The notes: a model not told the origin generated them from the sequence alone. 61,376 bases of DNA from Clostridia bacterium (GCA_017403155.1 JAFQOP010000013.1:1-61376), one strand, 5' to 3'; numbered from the stretch's first letter, positions 41,436 through 50,969 are shown. Made by a program: numbers and translations.

Positions 41436-42106
41436 TTTTCACCCGCTCCCACGCTCACGCGCTCCTCGGTCTTTGCCTCCTCTGTGGGAGCTGTCGCCAC
41501 GGGCGCATCCGCGCTCACGTAGACGTTTTTTCTTCCGAGCACGGAGGCTACGGTCTTGAAAAACACCTTGACGTCCATTAGGAAGGAAAGGTTATCAACG
41601 TAATACACGTCGTTTTTCAGCTTTTCCTCCGAGCCCACCGAGTTGCGGAAATATGCCTGATTGTACCCCGTCAGTCCGGGGCGGACGTCGAGCCTTCTTT
41701 TGCGAAGCTCATCGAGGGCATCATAGCCCTTGTAATTGGTGGTGAGGTGTGCCCTCGGACCGATGAGGCTCATATGCCCGAGGAGGATATTAAGTATCTG
41801 GGGTGTCTCATCCAGGCTTGTCTTGCGGATGAAGCGGCCGATTTTCGTCACTCTCGGGTCGTGCTCGCCATTGTATGTAGAGCCGTCTGCATTGAGAAGA
41901 TTAGGCGAGTTTACCCTCATCGAACGGAATTTATACATCTTGAAGACCTTGCCGCGCCTGCCGAGTCTCGGTGCGTTGTAGAAAACGGGGCCGCCGTCGG
42001 TCAGCTTGATAATCGGGGCAAGGAAGATGAATATCAGAAAAAAGAACGGGAGGGCGACGAGCGCCACTGTTATGTCAAAAAGCCTTTTGAAGAAATGCCT
42101 GTACAT
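41432..42106 (-). CDS. Initiating sugar-phosphate transferase (PglC-like)
   Basis: 224 residues: a single reentrant hydrophobic helix (ITVALVALPFFFLIFIFLAP), KMYKFRSMR, DPRVTKIGRFIRKTSLDETPQILNIL and the IGPRAHLT and RPGLTGYNQ motifs of the bacterial sugar transferase family (PF02397). It starts the repeat unit by moving a sugar-1-phosphate to undecaprenyl phosphate. The C-terminal 35 residues are an acidic Ala/Thr tail. Confidence 0.92.
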   Translation of the reverse strand: MYRHFFKRLFDITVALVALPFFFLIFIFLAPIIKLTDGGPVFYNAPRLGRRGKVFKMYKFRSMRVNSPNLLNADGSTYNGEHDPRVTKIGRFIRKTSLDETPQILNILLGHMSLIGPRAHLTTNYKGYDALDELRKRRLDVRPGLTGYNQAYFRNSVGSEEKLKNDVYYVDNLSFLMDVKVFFKTVASVLGRKNVYVSADAPVATAPTEEAKTEERVSVGAGEK

Positions 42107-42116
42107 CGGATGTGCC

Positions 42117-43325
42117 TCACTTGATATACTCTGCCACGACAGCCTTGTAGCTCTCTATGACATACTCAATCTGCTCATCGGTCAGAGTTGTGTGCATCGG
42201 AAGGGTTATCTCGTTCTCATAATATGCGTACGCATTCGGGTAGTCCGCAATGTCAAAGCCGAGATTTTTGTAGGCTGTGAACATCGGCAGGGGCTTGTAA
42301 TGAACGTTGCAGAATACTCCCCTCTCTGCCATCTTGGTGATTATCTCGTTTCGCTGGGTCTCATTTATCCCGGGTATCCTCGTGATATAAAGGTGACCCG
42401 AGGAGGTATGAGTGGCATTGTAATGCTCGAGTGTTTTGATACCGAGGGGACGGAAGGCTGCGTCATAGCGCTCCGCGGTGTGCCTGCGCTTTTCGAGCAT
42501 CTCGGGATAGCGGTCAAACTGCGCGATTCCGATAGCGGCGGCGATATCCGTCATATTGCACTTATACCAGGGTCCGATAACGTCGTACTCCCAGGAGCCG
42601 AGCTGAGACTTGGCAAGGGCATCCTTCGACTGTCCGTGGAGGGAATAGAGCTGGAGCCTCTTGTATATCTTCTCATCGGAAACACCCGGAAGAGGGCGCC
42701 AGGTAAGTGCACCACCCTCCGCGGTGGTAAAGTTCTTCACCGCGTGGAAGGAAAACGCAGAAAAGTCGGCAACACTGCCGACGGGCTTTCCCTTGTATTT
42801 TGCTCCGAAGGCGTGTGCCGTGTCAGCAAGGACGGCTACTCTGCCCAGAGCCGACTGAATCTCTCCCTCGGGCTTAAAGAGCTCTCTCTTCGACTCCACA
42901 ACCTCGAATATACGGTCGTAGTCGCATGGCACGCCTGCAAGGTCGACGGGAATGACCGCCTTGGTGCGCTCGGTTATAGCATCTGCGAGCTTGCCGTAGT
43001 CCATCTCAAACGAGTCGGGCTGGGTATCGACAAGGACGAGCTTAGCACCGACGTGGCAGACCACCGAGGCAGTTGCCGTGTAGGTATATGCCGTCGTTAT
43101 GACCTCATCCCCCTCGCCTACTCCGATTAAGTGAAGGGCAAGCTCGGCACACGCGGTCTGCGAGTTGAGGCAGACTGCGCGGTCTGTGCCGCAAAGAGTG
43201 GCGACGAGAGCCTCCAGCTTTTTGGTGCGCGGACCTGTAGTGATCCACCCCGACCTTATCGCGGCAGCTACCTCCTCGACCTCTTTGTCCGTCATATCAG
43301 GCGGAGAAAACGGAATTTTAAACAT
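42117..43325 (-). CDS. DegT/DnrJ/EryC1 aminotransferase
   Basis: 402 residues of the sugar aminotransferase family: GWITTGPRTKKLE, LNSQTACAELAL, ADTAHAFGAKYKGK and PLP lysine Lys197 in SFHAVKNFTTAEGG. It aminates a UDP-4-keto-6-deoxy sugar using Glu. Sitting before a PglC-like gene it recalls PglE of bacillosamine synthesis. First gene of the operon. Confidence 0.92.
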   Translation of the reverse strand: MFKIPFSPPDMTDKEVEEVAAAIRSGWITTGPRTKKLEALVATLCGTDRAVCLNSQTACAELALHLIGVGEGDEVITTAYTYTATASVVCHVGAKLVLVDTQPDSFEMDYGKLADAITERTKAVIPVDLAGVPCDYDRIFEVVESKRELFKPEGEIQSALGRVAVLADTAHAFGAKYKGKPVGSVADFSAFSFHAVKNFTTAEGGALTWRPLPGVSDEKIYKRLQLYSLHGQSKDALAKSQLGSWEYDVIGPWYKCNMTDIAAAIGIAQFDRYPEMLEKRRHTAERYDAAFRPLGIKTLEHYNATHTSSGHLYITRIPGINETQRNEIITKMAERGVFCNVHYKPLPMFTAYKNLGFDIADYPNAYAYYENEITLPMHTTLTDEQIEYVIESYKAVVAEYIK

Positions 43326-43367
43326 GATTTTGTCTCCAAAACATTATTGCTTTATTTATAATATAAT

Positions 43368-43396
43368 ATTTTAGCACTACGCGAGCGAAATTTCAA
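43368..43396 (-). promoter_or_regulatory. Promoter of the polysaccharide operon
   Basis: Minus strand TTGAAA, a 17-base spacer, TAAAAT, about 43 bases before the DegT start. No further convincing promoter is seen until the operon ends at 27755. Confidence 0.72.
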
Positions 43397-43489
43397 TGTT
43401 TTTCGCGCACATAAATATATAATCGTTATTTTGCACAAAAAATTCGCACGCGCATACAGAGGTTTGCACATCAGTTACGAAACAAAGAA

Positions 43490-43520
43490 GGCACCGGAGG
43501 AAGATACTCCCTCCGATGCC
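43490..43520 (-). terminator. Terminator after the dehydrogenase gene
   Basis: GGCAxCGGAGG pairs with CCTCCGxTGCC with one mismatch; a T-rich TTCTTTGTTT follows on the minus strand. Confidence 0.75.
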
Positions 43521-43582
43521 AAAACGACAAGTTTTGTTTTCTTTTCTTGCCTTTCCCACGTATTTTCTTCACACGGGGTGGC

Positions 43583-44755
43583 TCATCCGAGCTTTTCAAG
43601 TGTTCTCATAACGTAGTCACCGAACTCACAGCAGGTCGCGCCGCTCGGTCTGCCGGTGATGACGAGCGCCTTCTCCTCAAAGGAGCAGATGTCGAGAGCT
43701 CTCTCGAGTCTGTCGGCTCTGTCCTGCATTCCGATATGAGAGAGGAGCATAACGCAGGCACGAAGCATAGAGCAAGGGTCTGCATACTTGGCGCGTCCTT
43801 CGTTTACCATTCTCGGTGCCGAGCCGTGGATTGCCTCAAACATCGCGTATCTCTTTCCGATATTGGCGCAGCCCGCAGTGCCGACGCCGCCCTGGAACTC
43901 TGCCGCCTCGTCGGATATAATGTCTCCGTAGAGGTTGGGAAGAAGGAGCACCTTGAAGTCGCGGCGTCGCTTTTTGTCAACGAGCTTGGCTGTCATAATA
44001 TCCGCATACCACTCGTCGGTCGTAATCTCGGGGTAATTCACCGCAACCTTGTGGCAGTCCTCGAGGAAGTTGCCGTCGGTGGTTTTTATAATGTTCGCCT
44101 TTGTTACAAGGGAAACTCTGTCCATATTATTCTTACGGGCGTATTCATATGCGAGGCGGGCAATTCTGTCAGAGCCCTGCTTTGTCGTGACGGTGAAGTC
44201 AACCGCGAGGTCCTCGGTAACGTTGAAGCCCGAGGAGCCGACGGCATAGCCGCCCTCGGTATTCTCACGGAAGATAACCCAGTTTATGCCCTCCTCGGGC
44301 ACCTTGACGGGACGCACGTTTGCAAACAGGTCGAGCGCCTTGCGCATTGCTACGTTTGCCGACTCGATATTCGGCATGCCGCTACCCTTCTGGGGAGTGG
44401 TGGTGGGACCCTTGAGAATTACGTGGCACTCCTTGAGAGCCGCCATAACGTCGTCGGGGATTGCCTTGTTGTGTGCTATTCTGTTCTCGAGGGTAAGTCC
44501 GTCTATGGTGCGGAACTCAACCTTGCCGCATTCGACGAGGTCAGAGAGCATAAACGAGAGCACCCTCTCCGCCTCCTTCGATATGATGGGGCCTATTCCG
44601 TCACCGCCGCAAACGCCGATGATGAGCTTGTCGAGGGCTGCATAGTCAACAAAGTCGCCCTGCCCCTTCATGTCCTCTACCCTCGCGAGCTGTCCCTCAA
44701 GAATTTTTCTGAATTTGGCACACGCCAGATCTAATTCCTTATCGTAATTATTCAT
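43583..44755 (-). CDS. Isocitrate/isopropylmalate dehydrogenase-family enzyme, probably isocitrate dehydrogenase
   Basis: 390 residues of the beta-decarboxylating dehydrogenase family: GGDGIGPII near residue 50, FANVRPVKVPEEGINWVIFRENTEGGY with the substrate-binding Arg and Ser region, and metal/signature NLYGDIISDEAAEFQGGVGTAGCANIG. Downstream of aconitase in the same operon, so isocitrate to 2-oxoglutarate is the likely reaction; isopropylmalate is the alternative, but no leuA, leuB or leuD genes are nearby. Cofactor not decided. Confidence 0.86.
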   Translation of the reverse strand: MNNYDKELDLACAKFRKILEGQLARVEDMKGQGDFVDYAALDKLIIGVCGGDGIGPIISKEAERVLSFMLSDLVECGKVEFRTIDGLTLENRIAHNKAIPDDVMAALKECHVILKGPTTTPQKGSGMPNIESANVAMRKALDLFANVRPVKVPEEGINWVIFRENTEGGYAVGSSGFNVTEDLAVDFTVTTKQGSDRIARLAYEYARKNNMDRVSLVTKANIIKTTDGNFLEDCHKVAVNYPEITTDEWYADIMTAKLVDKKRRRDFKVLLLPNLYGDIISDEAAEFQGGVGTAGCANIGKRYAMFEAIHGSAPRMVNEGRAKYADPCSMLRACVMLLSHIGMQDRADRLERALDICSFEEKALVITGRPSGATCCEFGDYVMRTLEKLG

Positions 44756-44781
44756 TTTCTTATCTTCCCTTTCTCATTTCC

Positions 44782-46713
44782 TCATCGGGAGTTTTTTGTA
44801 TAGTTGAGCATTCCGCCGGCAAGAAGTATCTGCCTCTGTCTTTCCGTCAGAGAGAGCTTGAGGGGTACCCGTGCGCCGTTATTTTCGTCCACGAGGGTTG
44901 CGCGCTCGGCGCCGCGTATAGCCTCGGCAAAGCCCTCGATATAAATTCTGTCGCCCTCTGCGAGCCTGTCATAGTCCTCCTCGCACTCGAGGGTCATGGG
45001 AACTATACCGAAGTTGATTAGGTTGGCAACGTGGATGCGTGCGAAGCTCTTGGCAACTACCGCCTTGATGCCGAGATACAGAGGAACGAGCGCCGCGTGC
45101 TCACGCGAGGAGCCCTGACCGTAGTTGGAGCCGCCGAGAATGATTCCGCCTCCCTTTGCCTTCGCCCTCTCGGGAAAGTCCTTGTCACAAACGGTGAAGC
45201 AGAACTCGGAGAGCTTGGGAACGTTGGAACGGTAGGGGAGCACCTTGGTGCCCGCAGGCATTATGTGGTCGGTGGTGATATTGTCTCCCACCTTGAGAAT
45301 GAGCTCTGCCGCGAGATTCTCAGCAGGTGCAGCTCCGACGGGGATAGGCTTGATGTTGGGGCCGCGCTCGACTACAACCTCCTTCGCCTCCTCCTCGGTG
45401 GCAGGCAGCTCTATGAGATTGTCGTTTACAAGGAAGCTGTCGGGCATGGCAACCTCGGGCGCCTTGCCGAGGGTGGTCGGGTCAACGAACACTCCTGCAA
45501 GAGCCGAAGCCGCCGCAGTCTCGGGGGAAACGAGATAGACCTCTGCGTCCTTCGTGCCCGAGCGGGCGAGGAAATTACGGTTGAAGGTGCGGAGGCTGAT
45601 GCCTGCCGACTTGGGAGAAAAGCCCATACCGATGCAGGGGCCGCAGGCGCACTCGAGAATTCTCGCACCCGCCGAGATGAGGTCGGCAAGCGCACCGCAC
45701 TCGGCAAGCATGGTATATACCTGCTTTGAGCCGGGGGAAATCGAGAGAGATACGTCGGGGTGGACTGTCTTGCCCTTCAGCATTGCAGCAACGGTGAGCA
45801 TATCGAGCATCGAGGAATTTGTGCATGAGCCGATGCACACCTGGTTTATCTTCATTCCCGAAAGGTCCGAGACCGCCTTCACGTTATCGGGGCTGTGGGG
45901 ACAAGCCGCAAGGGGCTTGAGCGAGGAAAGGTCGACGGTATACTCCTCGTCGTAGACCGCGTCGGGGTCGGGACAGAGTGGTACAAACACATCCTCCCTG
46001 CCCTGCGCACGAAGGAAGGCGAGGGTAAGCTCGTCGGAGGGGAATATCGAGCTTGTGGCACCGAGCTCGGCACCCATGTTCGTTATAGTTGCACGCTGGG
46101 GCACCGAGAGGCTTCTGACGCCCTCGCCCGCGTATTCCATCACCGCACCGACGCCGCCCTTAACACCGAGCATGCGGAGCACCTCAAGGATGATATCCTT
46201 GGCTCCGACGTAGTCACCGAGGCGACCCGTGAGGTTTATCTTTATAATTTTCGGCATTGTTATATAGTAGGTGCCGCCTCCCATCGCAACCGCAACGTCA
46301 AGACCGCCGGCACCCATACCGAGCATACCGATACCTCCCGCGGTGGGGGTATGGCTGTCCGAGCCTATGAGTGTCTTTCCGGGAGCACCGAAGCGCTCGA
46401 GGTGCACCTGGTGGCATATACCGTTACCGGGTCGGGAAAAGCGCACGCCGTGCTTTTTTGCCACAGTCTGGATATATCTGTGGTCGTCCGCATTCTCAAA
46501 GCCTGCCTGAATGGTGTTGTGGTCAATATAGGCAACCGAGAGCTCCGTTTTTACTCTGTCTATGCCCATCGCCTCAAGCTGAAGATATGCCATCGTGCCC
46601 GTGGCATCCTGGGTGAGAGTCTGGTCAATTCTGAGCCCTATCTCCGCTCCAGCCTTCATCTCTCCCGATACAAGGTGATTTTTAATGATTTTTTGTGCTA
46701 TGGTGTACCCCAT
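44782..46713 (-). CDS. Aconitate hydratase (aconitase family, about 640-residue type)
   Basis: 643 residues. Iron-sulfur ligands are Cys in GSCTNS and in CACGPCIGMG; GSDSHTPTAGGIGMLGMGAGGLDVA is the family signature. A swivel domain (about 470-640, with GGSNYGQGSSREHAALVP) is fused, so one chain is complete. It isomerises citrate to isocitrate. Its ATG follows the GntR stop by one base (TGAcATG) and must be translationally coupled to it. Confidence 0.9.
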   Translation of the reverse strand: MGYTIAQKIIKNHLVSGEMKAGAEIGLRIDQTLTQDATGTMAYLQLEAMGIDRVKTELSVAYIDHNTIQAGFENADDHRYIQTVAKKHGVRFSRPGNGICHQVHLERFGAPGKTLIGSDSHTPTAGGIGMLGMGAGGLDVAVAMGGGTYYITMPKIIKINLTGRLGDYVGAKDIILEVLRMLGVKGGVGAVMEYAGEGVRSLSVPQRATITNMGAELGATSSIFPSDELTLAFLRAQGREDVFVPLCPDPDAVYDEEYTVDLSSLKPLAACPHSPDNVKAVSDLSGMKINQVCIGSCTNSSMLDMLTVAAMLKGKTVHPDVSLSISPGSKQVYTMLAECGALADLISAGARILECACGPCIGMGFSPKSAGISLRTFNRNFLARSGTKDAEVYLVSPETAAASALAGVFVDPTTLGKAPEVAMPDSFLVNDNLIELPATEEEAKEVVVERGPNIKPIPVGAAPAENLAAELILKVGDNITTDHIMPAGTKVLPYRSNVPKLSEFCFTVCDKDFPERAKAKGGGIILGGSNYGQGSSREHAALVPLYLGIKAVVAKSFARIHVANLINFGIVPMTLECEEDYDRLAEGDRIYIEGFAEAIRGAERATLVDENNGARVPLKLSLTERQRQILLAGGMLNYTKNSR

Positions 46714-46714
46714 G

Positions 46715-47389
46715 TCAATTTTCTCCGTTTCTTTTTCTGTCGTCGAGGGCGCTCACAAGATTCTCGAATGCCGCCTCGATGTGCTTTGCTGTGAGGCTGT
46801 CGGCAAGGGAGGATTCCCCACGCTCTATCGCCTCGAGTATTTGTCTGTGCTCCTCCGCAGAGCGCTCAAGTCTCCCCGGCACAGAGAGAGACAGCTTTCT
46901 GTACGATTTTATCTTTTTATGCAGCTCGGAAAGAGTCCTGCAGAGGAGGCGGTTGCCCGACTCCTTGTATATCGTCTCGTGGAAGGTCGAGTCCAGCTCC
47001 TTCAGCTTCTCGGTATTTCCTCGCTTGATATAAAATTCTGCCAGCTCCACCGACTCGCGCAGGGTGGCAAGCGCCCCCTCGCTTATTCTTTCCGCCGCGG
47101 ATGCCGACGCAAGCCCCTCAAGCCGCACTCTTATTTTATATATGTCGGCAAGGTCCTCCTCGGTTATGCCAACTACGGTCGCACCGCGATTGGCACTCAT
47201 GCTGATAAGCCCCTCCTCCGCCAGTCGTCGCAGGGCGCTGCGTATCGGTGTACGGGAGACTCCGAGTCTTGCCGACAGAGCCATCTCGCTCAAGGGGGCA
47301 CCGCGCTCGAGCGCACCCGAGAGTATCTCCTCCTCAAGCTCAAGATACACCTTCTCCTCGAGGGAGAGAGGTCCTCCGTTTATAATCAT
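46715..47389 (-). CDS. GntR-family (FCD/FadR) transcriptional regulator
   Basis: 224 residues starting at MIINGGPLSLEEKVY with ACGGAGAAGAAG upstream; the frame stays open 63 bases earlier across the operator, which is rejected. The winged helix (about 15-75: LSEMALSARLGVSRTPIRSALRRLAEEGLI) precedes an all-helical FCD ligand domain (about 85-215). First gene of the aconitase operon and likely autoregulator through the palindrome just upstream. The effector could be citrate or a related acid. Confidence 0.88.
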   Translation of the reverse strand: MIINGGPLSLEEKVYLELEEEILSGALERGAPLSEMALSARLGVSRTPIRSALRRLAEEGLISMSANRGATVVGITEEDLADIYKIRVRLEGLASASAAERISEGALATLRESVELAEFYIKRGNTEKLKELDSTFHETIYKESGNRLLCRTLSELHKKIKSYRKLSLSVPGRLERSAEEHRQILEAIERGESSLADSLTAKHIEAAFENLVSALDDRKRNGEN

Positions 47390-47416
47390 CTTCTTCTCCG
47401 TTTCGTTTTTTTGAAA

Positions 47417-47450
47417 TTGTATACAAGGATACAATACCCTTGTATTATAC
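47417..47450 (-). promoter_or_regulatory. GntR operator
   Basis: TTGTATACAA (47417-47426) is a perfect palindrome of the kind bound by FadR/FCD-type GntR proteins. A wider inverted repeat GTATACAAGG/CCTTGTAT-t-ATAC spans to 47450 and overlaps the -10 box, suggesting repression of its own operon. Confidence 0.65.
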
Positions 47451-47473
47451 ACCTATACTCCATCGGTTGTCAA
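47444..47473 (-). promoter_or_regulatory. Promoter of GntR-aconitase-dehydrogenase operon
   Basis: Minus strand TTGACA, an 18-base spacer, TATAAT. Confidence 0.8.
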
Positions 47474-47540
47474 TAGGAAATTACATATTTGATAAAATAT
47501 TAATGTGGCATCTTGCCAAAGACGCACAAGGCGGCAAAAA

Positions 47541-47567
47541 AGTGCGGCACCTCCTCGGCACCGCACT
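47541..47567 (-). terminator. Terminator after copA
   Basis: AGTGCGG pairs with CCGCACT around a GC-rich loop; on the minus strand a T6 run follows directly. Confidence 0.82.
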
Positions 47568-47577
47568 CCATATCGCT

Positions 47578-47778
47578 TTATACAACCTTATAGCCCGCTG
47601 CGGTGATAGCCGCCTTGATTTCTCCGTCGGCTACCTCCCTCGAAAGAGTCACGCAAACGCGCTTTGCCTTGTGGTCGGCTACTGCCGACACAACGCCCTC
47701 AACAGCCTCGAGCGCCGCCTTGACGTGCGCCTCACAGTGGGGGCACATCATGCCCTCTACGTTAAAAGACTTTTCCAT
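47578..47778 (-). CDS. Embedded CopZ-like copper chaperone (internal start in copA)
   Basis: 66 residues, in frame with copA. AAGGAGGAG (47785-47793) lies 6 bases before ATG 47778, ideal spacing. The product [19 protein letters not shown]... is a complete HMA fold with the MxCxxC metal site. It could be made both as the C-terminal domain of CopA and as a free chaperone. The site could also be left over from fusion of once-separate copA and copZ. Confidence 0.6.
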   Translation of the reverse strand: MEKSFNVEGMMCPHCEAHVKAALEAVEGVVSAVADHKAKRVCVTLSREVADGEIKAAITAAGYKVV

Positions 47779-50064
47779 TTTATTCTCCTCCTTTACGGTA
47801 AAATTGTTTGTTTTTTCATATTTTTCTTTTGTTTTTACAAAAATGTGCTTGAGTCCGAGACGAAGTGCGTTCATAACGACGGTAAAGCTCGATAGGCTCA
47901 TCGCTGCCGCACCGAACATAGGCGTAAGCTCCCAGCCAAAAAGCGCAATGAACGCGCCTGCGGCAAGGGGAATGCCCAGCACGTTATAGATAAATGCCCA
48001 GAAAAGATTCTCGTGCACCGTCTTAAGGGTTGCTCTCGAGAGCCTTACGGCACCGACAAGCTCGCTGAGTGTCGGTCGCATAAGCACGACGTCGGCAGAC
48101 TCGATTGCAATCTCGGTGCCCGAGCCTATCGCAATGCCGACCTCAGCACGCGCAAGCGAGGGAGCGTCGTTGATACCGTCGCCAACCATCGCAACACCAC
48201 CGCGCTCCGAAAGACGTCTCACCGCCTCCTCCTTGCCGCTCGGAAGGACCCCGGCAACAACCTCGTCGATGCCGACGGAGGCGGCAACCGCGCGAGCGGT
48301 GCGCTCGTTGTCTCCCGTTATCATAACTACGTGCATACCCATGCGGCGAAGAGCGGATACCGACTCGGCGGCATCCTCCTTCAGCTTATCGCTGACGGCA
48401 ATTATACCGATAAGCTCCTCATCCTTTATAATATATATCGGTGTCGCACCGCTGTCTGTTATATCGGCAAACTCGGAGGAGGAGGGTGCTACGTCAAGAA
48501 TGTCGCAAGCACCCTTATAGCTTGTGGCAACAACTCGCGCACCGTCAACCCTTGCGCTGACACCGATTCCGACTGTCATCCTGAATTCGCTTGCCGAGGG
48601 AATAGCATATCCGTGCTCCTCGGCATATCGGACTATTGCACCCGCTATCGGATGCTCACTCTGCCGCTCCACAGCCGCGGCAAGACGCAGAAGCTCATCC
48701 CCGTCGGTATATGCCACGACCCGACTCACCTCGGGTGTGCCGTGGGTGAGAGTGCCCGTCTTGTCGAGGGCGATATTCTTCACTCTGCCGAGCACCTCGA
48801 GGGCGGTAGCACTCTTGAAGAGGGCGCCGTGGCGCGCACCGACGCCAGAGCCGACCATTATAGCAACGGGGGTTGCAAGCCCGAGCGCACAAGGACAGCT
48901 TATGACCAGAACGGATATTCCTCTCTCAAGAGCATAACCCAAACTATTGTTTACAAAAATCCAAATCAAGGTTGTTACAAAAGCGATGAGAAGAACGGCA
49001 GGAACAAAGATTCCTGCGACACGGTCTGCCACCTTTGCTATCGGAGCCTTACTTGCCGAGGCATCCTCGACCAGTTTTATCACCTGGGAAACCGTCGTGT
49101 CCTCTCCGACCCTTGTAGCACGGCACAGAGCATAGCCCGAGGCGGCTGTGCAGCCCGCGTAGACGCTGTCCCCCACCGTCTTGTCGACGGGTAGGCTCTC
49201 GCCCGTGAGCGCGGACTCATTTGTGGAAACAGATCCCTCTGTTATCTCACCGTCTACGGGTATCGACTCGCCCGAGCGAAGGACGAAAACGTCACCGCGA
49301 GAGACGTCTTTTGATAATATCTCAACCTCTTTTCCGTCCCGTATCACCCTCGCAGTCCTCGGAGTGAGGGCGATGAGGCTCTTGATTGCGCTCGTCGTCC
49401 TTCCCTTTGCTACCGTCTCGAGCAGCTTGCCGACCGTAATCAGCGTCAGTATCATTGCCGCCGATTCAAAATACAGCTCGTGCAAAAAGTGAGCTCTCTC
49501 GGAGGCGGGAGAGGTTATCATTACAAAAACAAGGTACAGGCTCCACAGAAACGACACACCCGAGCCAAGCGAGACGAGAGTGTCCATATTCGGTGCGCGC
49601 CTTATTGCACCGAGGAAGCCCGATATAAAGAATTTCTGATTTATCACAAGAACAGCGGCACTGAGCACAAGCTCGGAAAGCGCCACGGCTATGGGAAAAT
49701 TCCCAAGTCCAAACGGCAGGGGTGCTCCCCACATAACGTGCCCCATGCTTATATACATCAGCGGTGCGAGGAAGAGCAACGACAGACAAAGGCGGAGCAC
49801 CATAGCGCGCCTCTGGCGGCGGACGGCGTCATCAATGACGTCTCCGCTCTCTTCCCTTTTTCCTTCATTCCCCTTGAGGCTGGCACCGTAGCCCGCCGCC
49901 ACAACGGCGGCAATGACAGCCTCGGGGCTTGCACCCTCGACCGTCATCGAATTTGTCAGAAGATTCACCGAGCAGGAGCTGACGCCCTCAACTGCCATCA
50001 CAGCTCGCTCGACCCTTGCCGAGCAGGCGGCGCAGCTCATGCCCGTTACGTTGTATTTTTCCAT
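47578..50064 (-). CDS. copA: Copper-exporting P1B-type ATPase with N- and C-terminal HMA domains
   Basis: 828 residues. N-terminal HMA domain [11 protein letters not shown] (about 8-18), membrane metal site [19 protein letters not shown] phosphorylation motif, [15 protein letters not shown] and [22 protein letters not shown]. After the last helices a linker (about 740-762) leads into a second HMA domain, [11 protein letters not shown] strong internal ribosome site and ATG at 47778 would produce that domain alone as a CopZ-like chaperone. Downstream of csoR (10-base gap) in one operon, induced by copper. Confidence 0.94.
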   Translation of the reverse strand: MEKYNVTGMSCAACSARVERAVMAVEGVSSCSVNLLTNSMTVEGASPEAVIAAVVAAGYGASLKGNEGKREESGDVIDDAVRRQRRAMVLRLCLSLLFLAPLMYISMGHVMWGAPLPFGLGNFPIAVALSELVLSAAVLVINQKFFISGFLGAIRRAPNMDTLVSLGSGVSFLWSLYLVFVMITSPASERAHFLHELYFESAAMILTLITVGKLLETVAKGRTTSAIKSLIALTPRTARVIRDGKEVEILSKDVSRGDVFVLRSGESIPVDGEITEGSVSTNESALTGESLPVDKTVGDSVYAGCTAASGYALCRATRVGEDTTVSQVIKLVEDASASKAPIAKVADRVAGIFVPAVLLIAFVTTLIWIFVNNSLGYALERGISVLVISCPCALGLATPVAIMVGSGVGARHGALFKSATALEVLGRVKNIALDKTGTLTHGTPEVSRVVAYTDGDELLRLAAAVERQSEHPIAGAIVRYAEEHGYAIPSASEFRMTVGIGVSARVDGARVVATSYKGACDILDVAPSSSEFADITDSGATPIYIIKDEELIGIIAVSDKLKEDAAESVSALRRMGMHVVMITGDNERTARAVAASVGIDEVVAGVLPSGKEEAVRRLSERGGVAMVGDGINDAPSLARAEVGIAIGSGTEIAIESADVVLMRPTLSELVGAVRLSRATLKTVHENLFWAFIYNVLGIPLAAGAFIALFGWELTPMFGAAAMSLSSFTVVMNALRLGLKHIFVKTKEKYEKTNNFTVKEENKMEKSFNVEGMMCPHCEAHVKAALEAVEGVVSAVADHKAKRVCVTLSREVADGEIKAAITAAGYKVV

Positions 50065-50074
50065 TTCTTCACCT

Positions 50075-50383
50075 CTATTTCAAGAGCTTTGCAAGAGTGG
50101 CAACAAGCTCGTCGACCTTCTCTGCCCTGCCCTCTCTTATATCCTCGGCAACGCAGCTTCTGATATGCGAGGAGAGCAGCTCGCGCTCAAACGCAGAGAG
50201 CGCCGATGCCGCGGCAGACGCCTGGGTCACTATATCTATGCAGTAGGCATCCGAGTCGAGCATATTCCTTATTCCTCTTATCTGCCCCTCTATGCGCGAG
50301 AGTCGGTTGACGAGGCTCTTGTATTCAGCCTCCTCCCTCACTCTTTTTCTGCACTCGGGACACCCTTCCTTAATTATATCCAA
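50075..50383 (-). CDS. csoR: Copper-sensing repressor CsoR
   Basis: 102 residues, all helical, with the Cys48, His73, Cys77 copper ligands (AYCIDI, SSHIRSC) and [11 protein letters not shown]. It represses its own operon with copA until Cu(I) binds. An additional N-terminal CPEC pair precedes the fold. Confidence 0.93.
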   Translation of the reverse strand: MDIIKEGCPECRKRVREEAEYKSLVNRLSRIEGQIRGIRNMLDSDAYCIDIVTQASAAASALSAFERELLSSHIRSCVAEDIREGRAEKVDELVATLAKLLK

Positions 50384-50466
50384 TTGTCTGTCTCCTCTTC
50401 AGGCTTTTTCTTTGTGGGAGGAATATTTTGACTCCCGGGATTTTGCGTTTTTTGTTTTTCACTTTA

Positions 50467-50495
50467 ATTATATACCCCTAGGGGGTATTTGTCAA
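50467..50495 (-). promoter_or_regulatory. Copper-responsive promoter with CsoR operator in the spacer
   Basis: Minus strand TTGACA, 17-base spacer, TATAAT. The spacer contains ATACCCCCTAGGGGTAT, the G/C-tract palindrome typical of CsoR operators (50472-50488), so bound CsoR would block RNA polymerase. Confidence 0.88.
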
Positions 50496-50503
50496 GCAAA
50501 AAA

Positions 50504-50531
50504 TTTGCCGCCCCGATCGGGGGGCGGCAAA
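50504..50531 (-). terminator. Terminator after the DUF1893 gene
   Basis: TTTGCCGCCCC and GGGGCGGCAAA form a stem ending, on the minus strand, in ATTTTTTG. It insulates the csoR promoter. Confidence 0.85.
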
Positions 50532-50537
50532 GCAGTA

Positions 50538-50948
50538 TCAAAGAGAAGCGAGTCTTTCCCTGATTGCGGCAAGAGCCTCACGCGGCTCGGTAATATTCAT
50601 CACGGCACATTCGATAGGACAGTAGCCGTCGCGCGTGCGGTTGACGATTCTCGGCACAAGGGAGCCGTAGGTGTAGCGGATGCGGTGCTCATCGAGCAGC
50701 TCTGCTGCCGCCTCGCTCATAACAGAGGCATAAAGCTCGGTGACGCCAAGCAGGATATACAGAAATGCCGCACCGCGTCCGACAACTCTGTCCGCCGCCG
50801 CAAAGTCGCGCACATCCCTACCCGTGTCAACTAAACGGAGCAGAGGGCGAACTCCGCGCTCGCAGCTCTCGACAAGCTCGCAGCCTCGGGCGAGCACGAG
50901 TGTTGTGTCTGATGTGAGGCGCGCCCTTGCTATTTCGATATTCTGCAT
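50538..50948 (-). CDS. DUF1893-family protein
   Basis: 136 residues with the family features RGVRPLLRLVDTGRDVRDFAAADRVVGRGAA, in which a GRGAA turn follows a hydrophobic core, and GYCPIECAV near residue 110. The DUF1893 family is widespread in Firmicutes and has been modelled as a nucleotide/deaminase-like fold; the activity is not established. AAGGAGATAG precedes the ATG. It follows ileS on the same strand, separated by a hairpin at 50970. Confidence 0.85.
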   Translation of the reverse strand: MQNIEIARARLTSDTTLVLARGCELVESCERGVRPLLRLVDTGRDVRDFAAADRVVGRGAAFLYILLGVTELYASVMSEAAAELLDEHRIRYTYGSLVPRIVNRTRDGYCPIECAVMNITEPREALAAIRERLASL

Positions 50949-50969
50949 AGCTATCTCCTTCCTTCAAAT

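Noticed and set aside
43583-46713. Leucine biosynthesis leuC-leuB operon
   Set aside because: The aconitase-family protein includes the fused swivel domain and CACGPCIGMG site of the aconitase type; no leuA or separate leuD is present.
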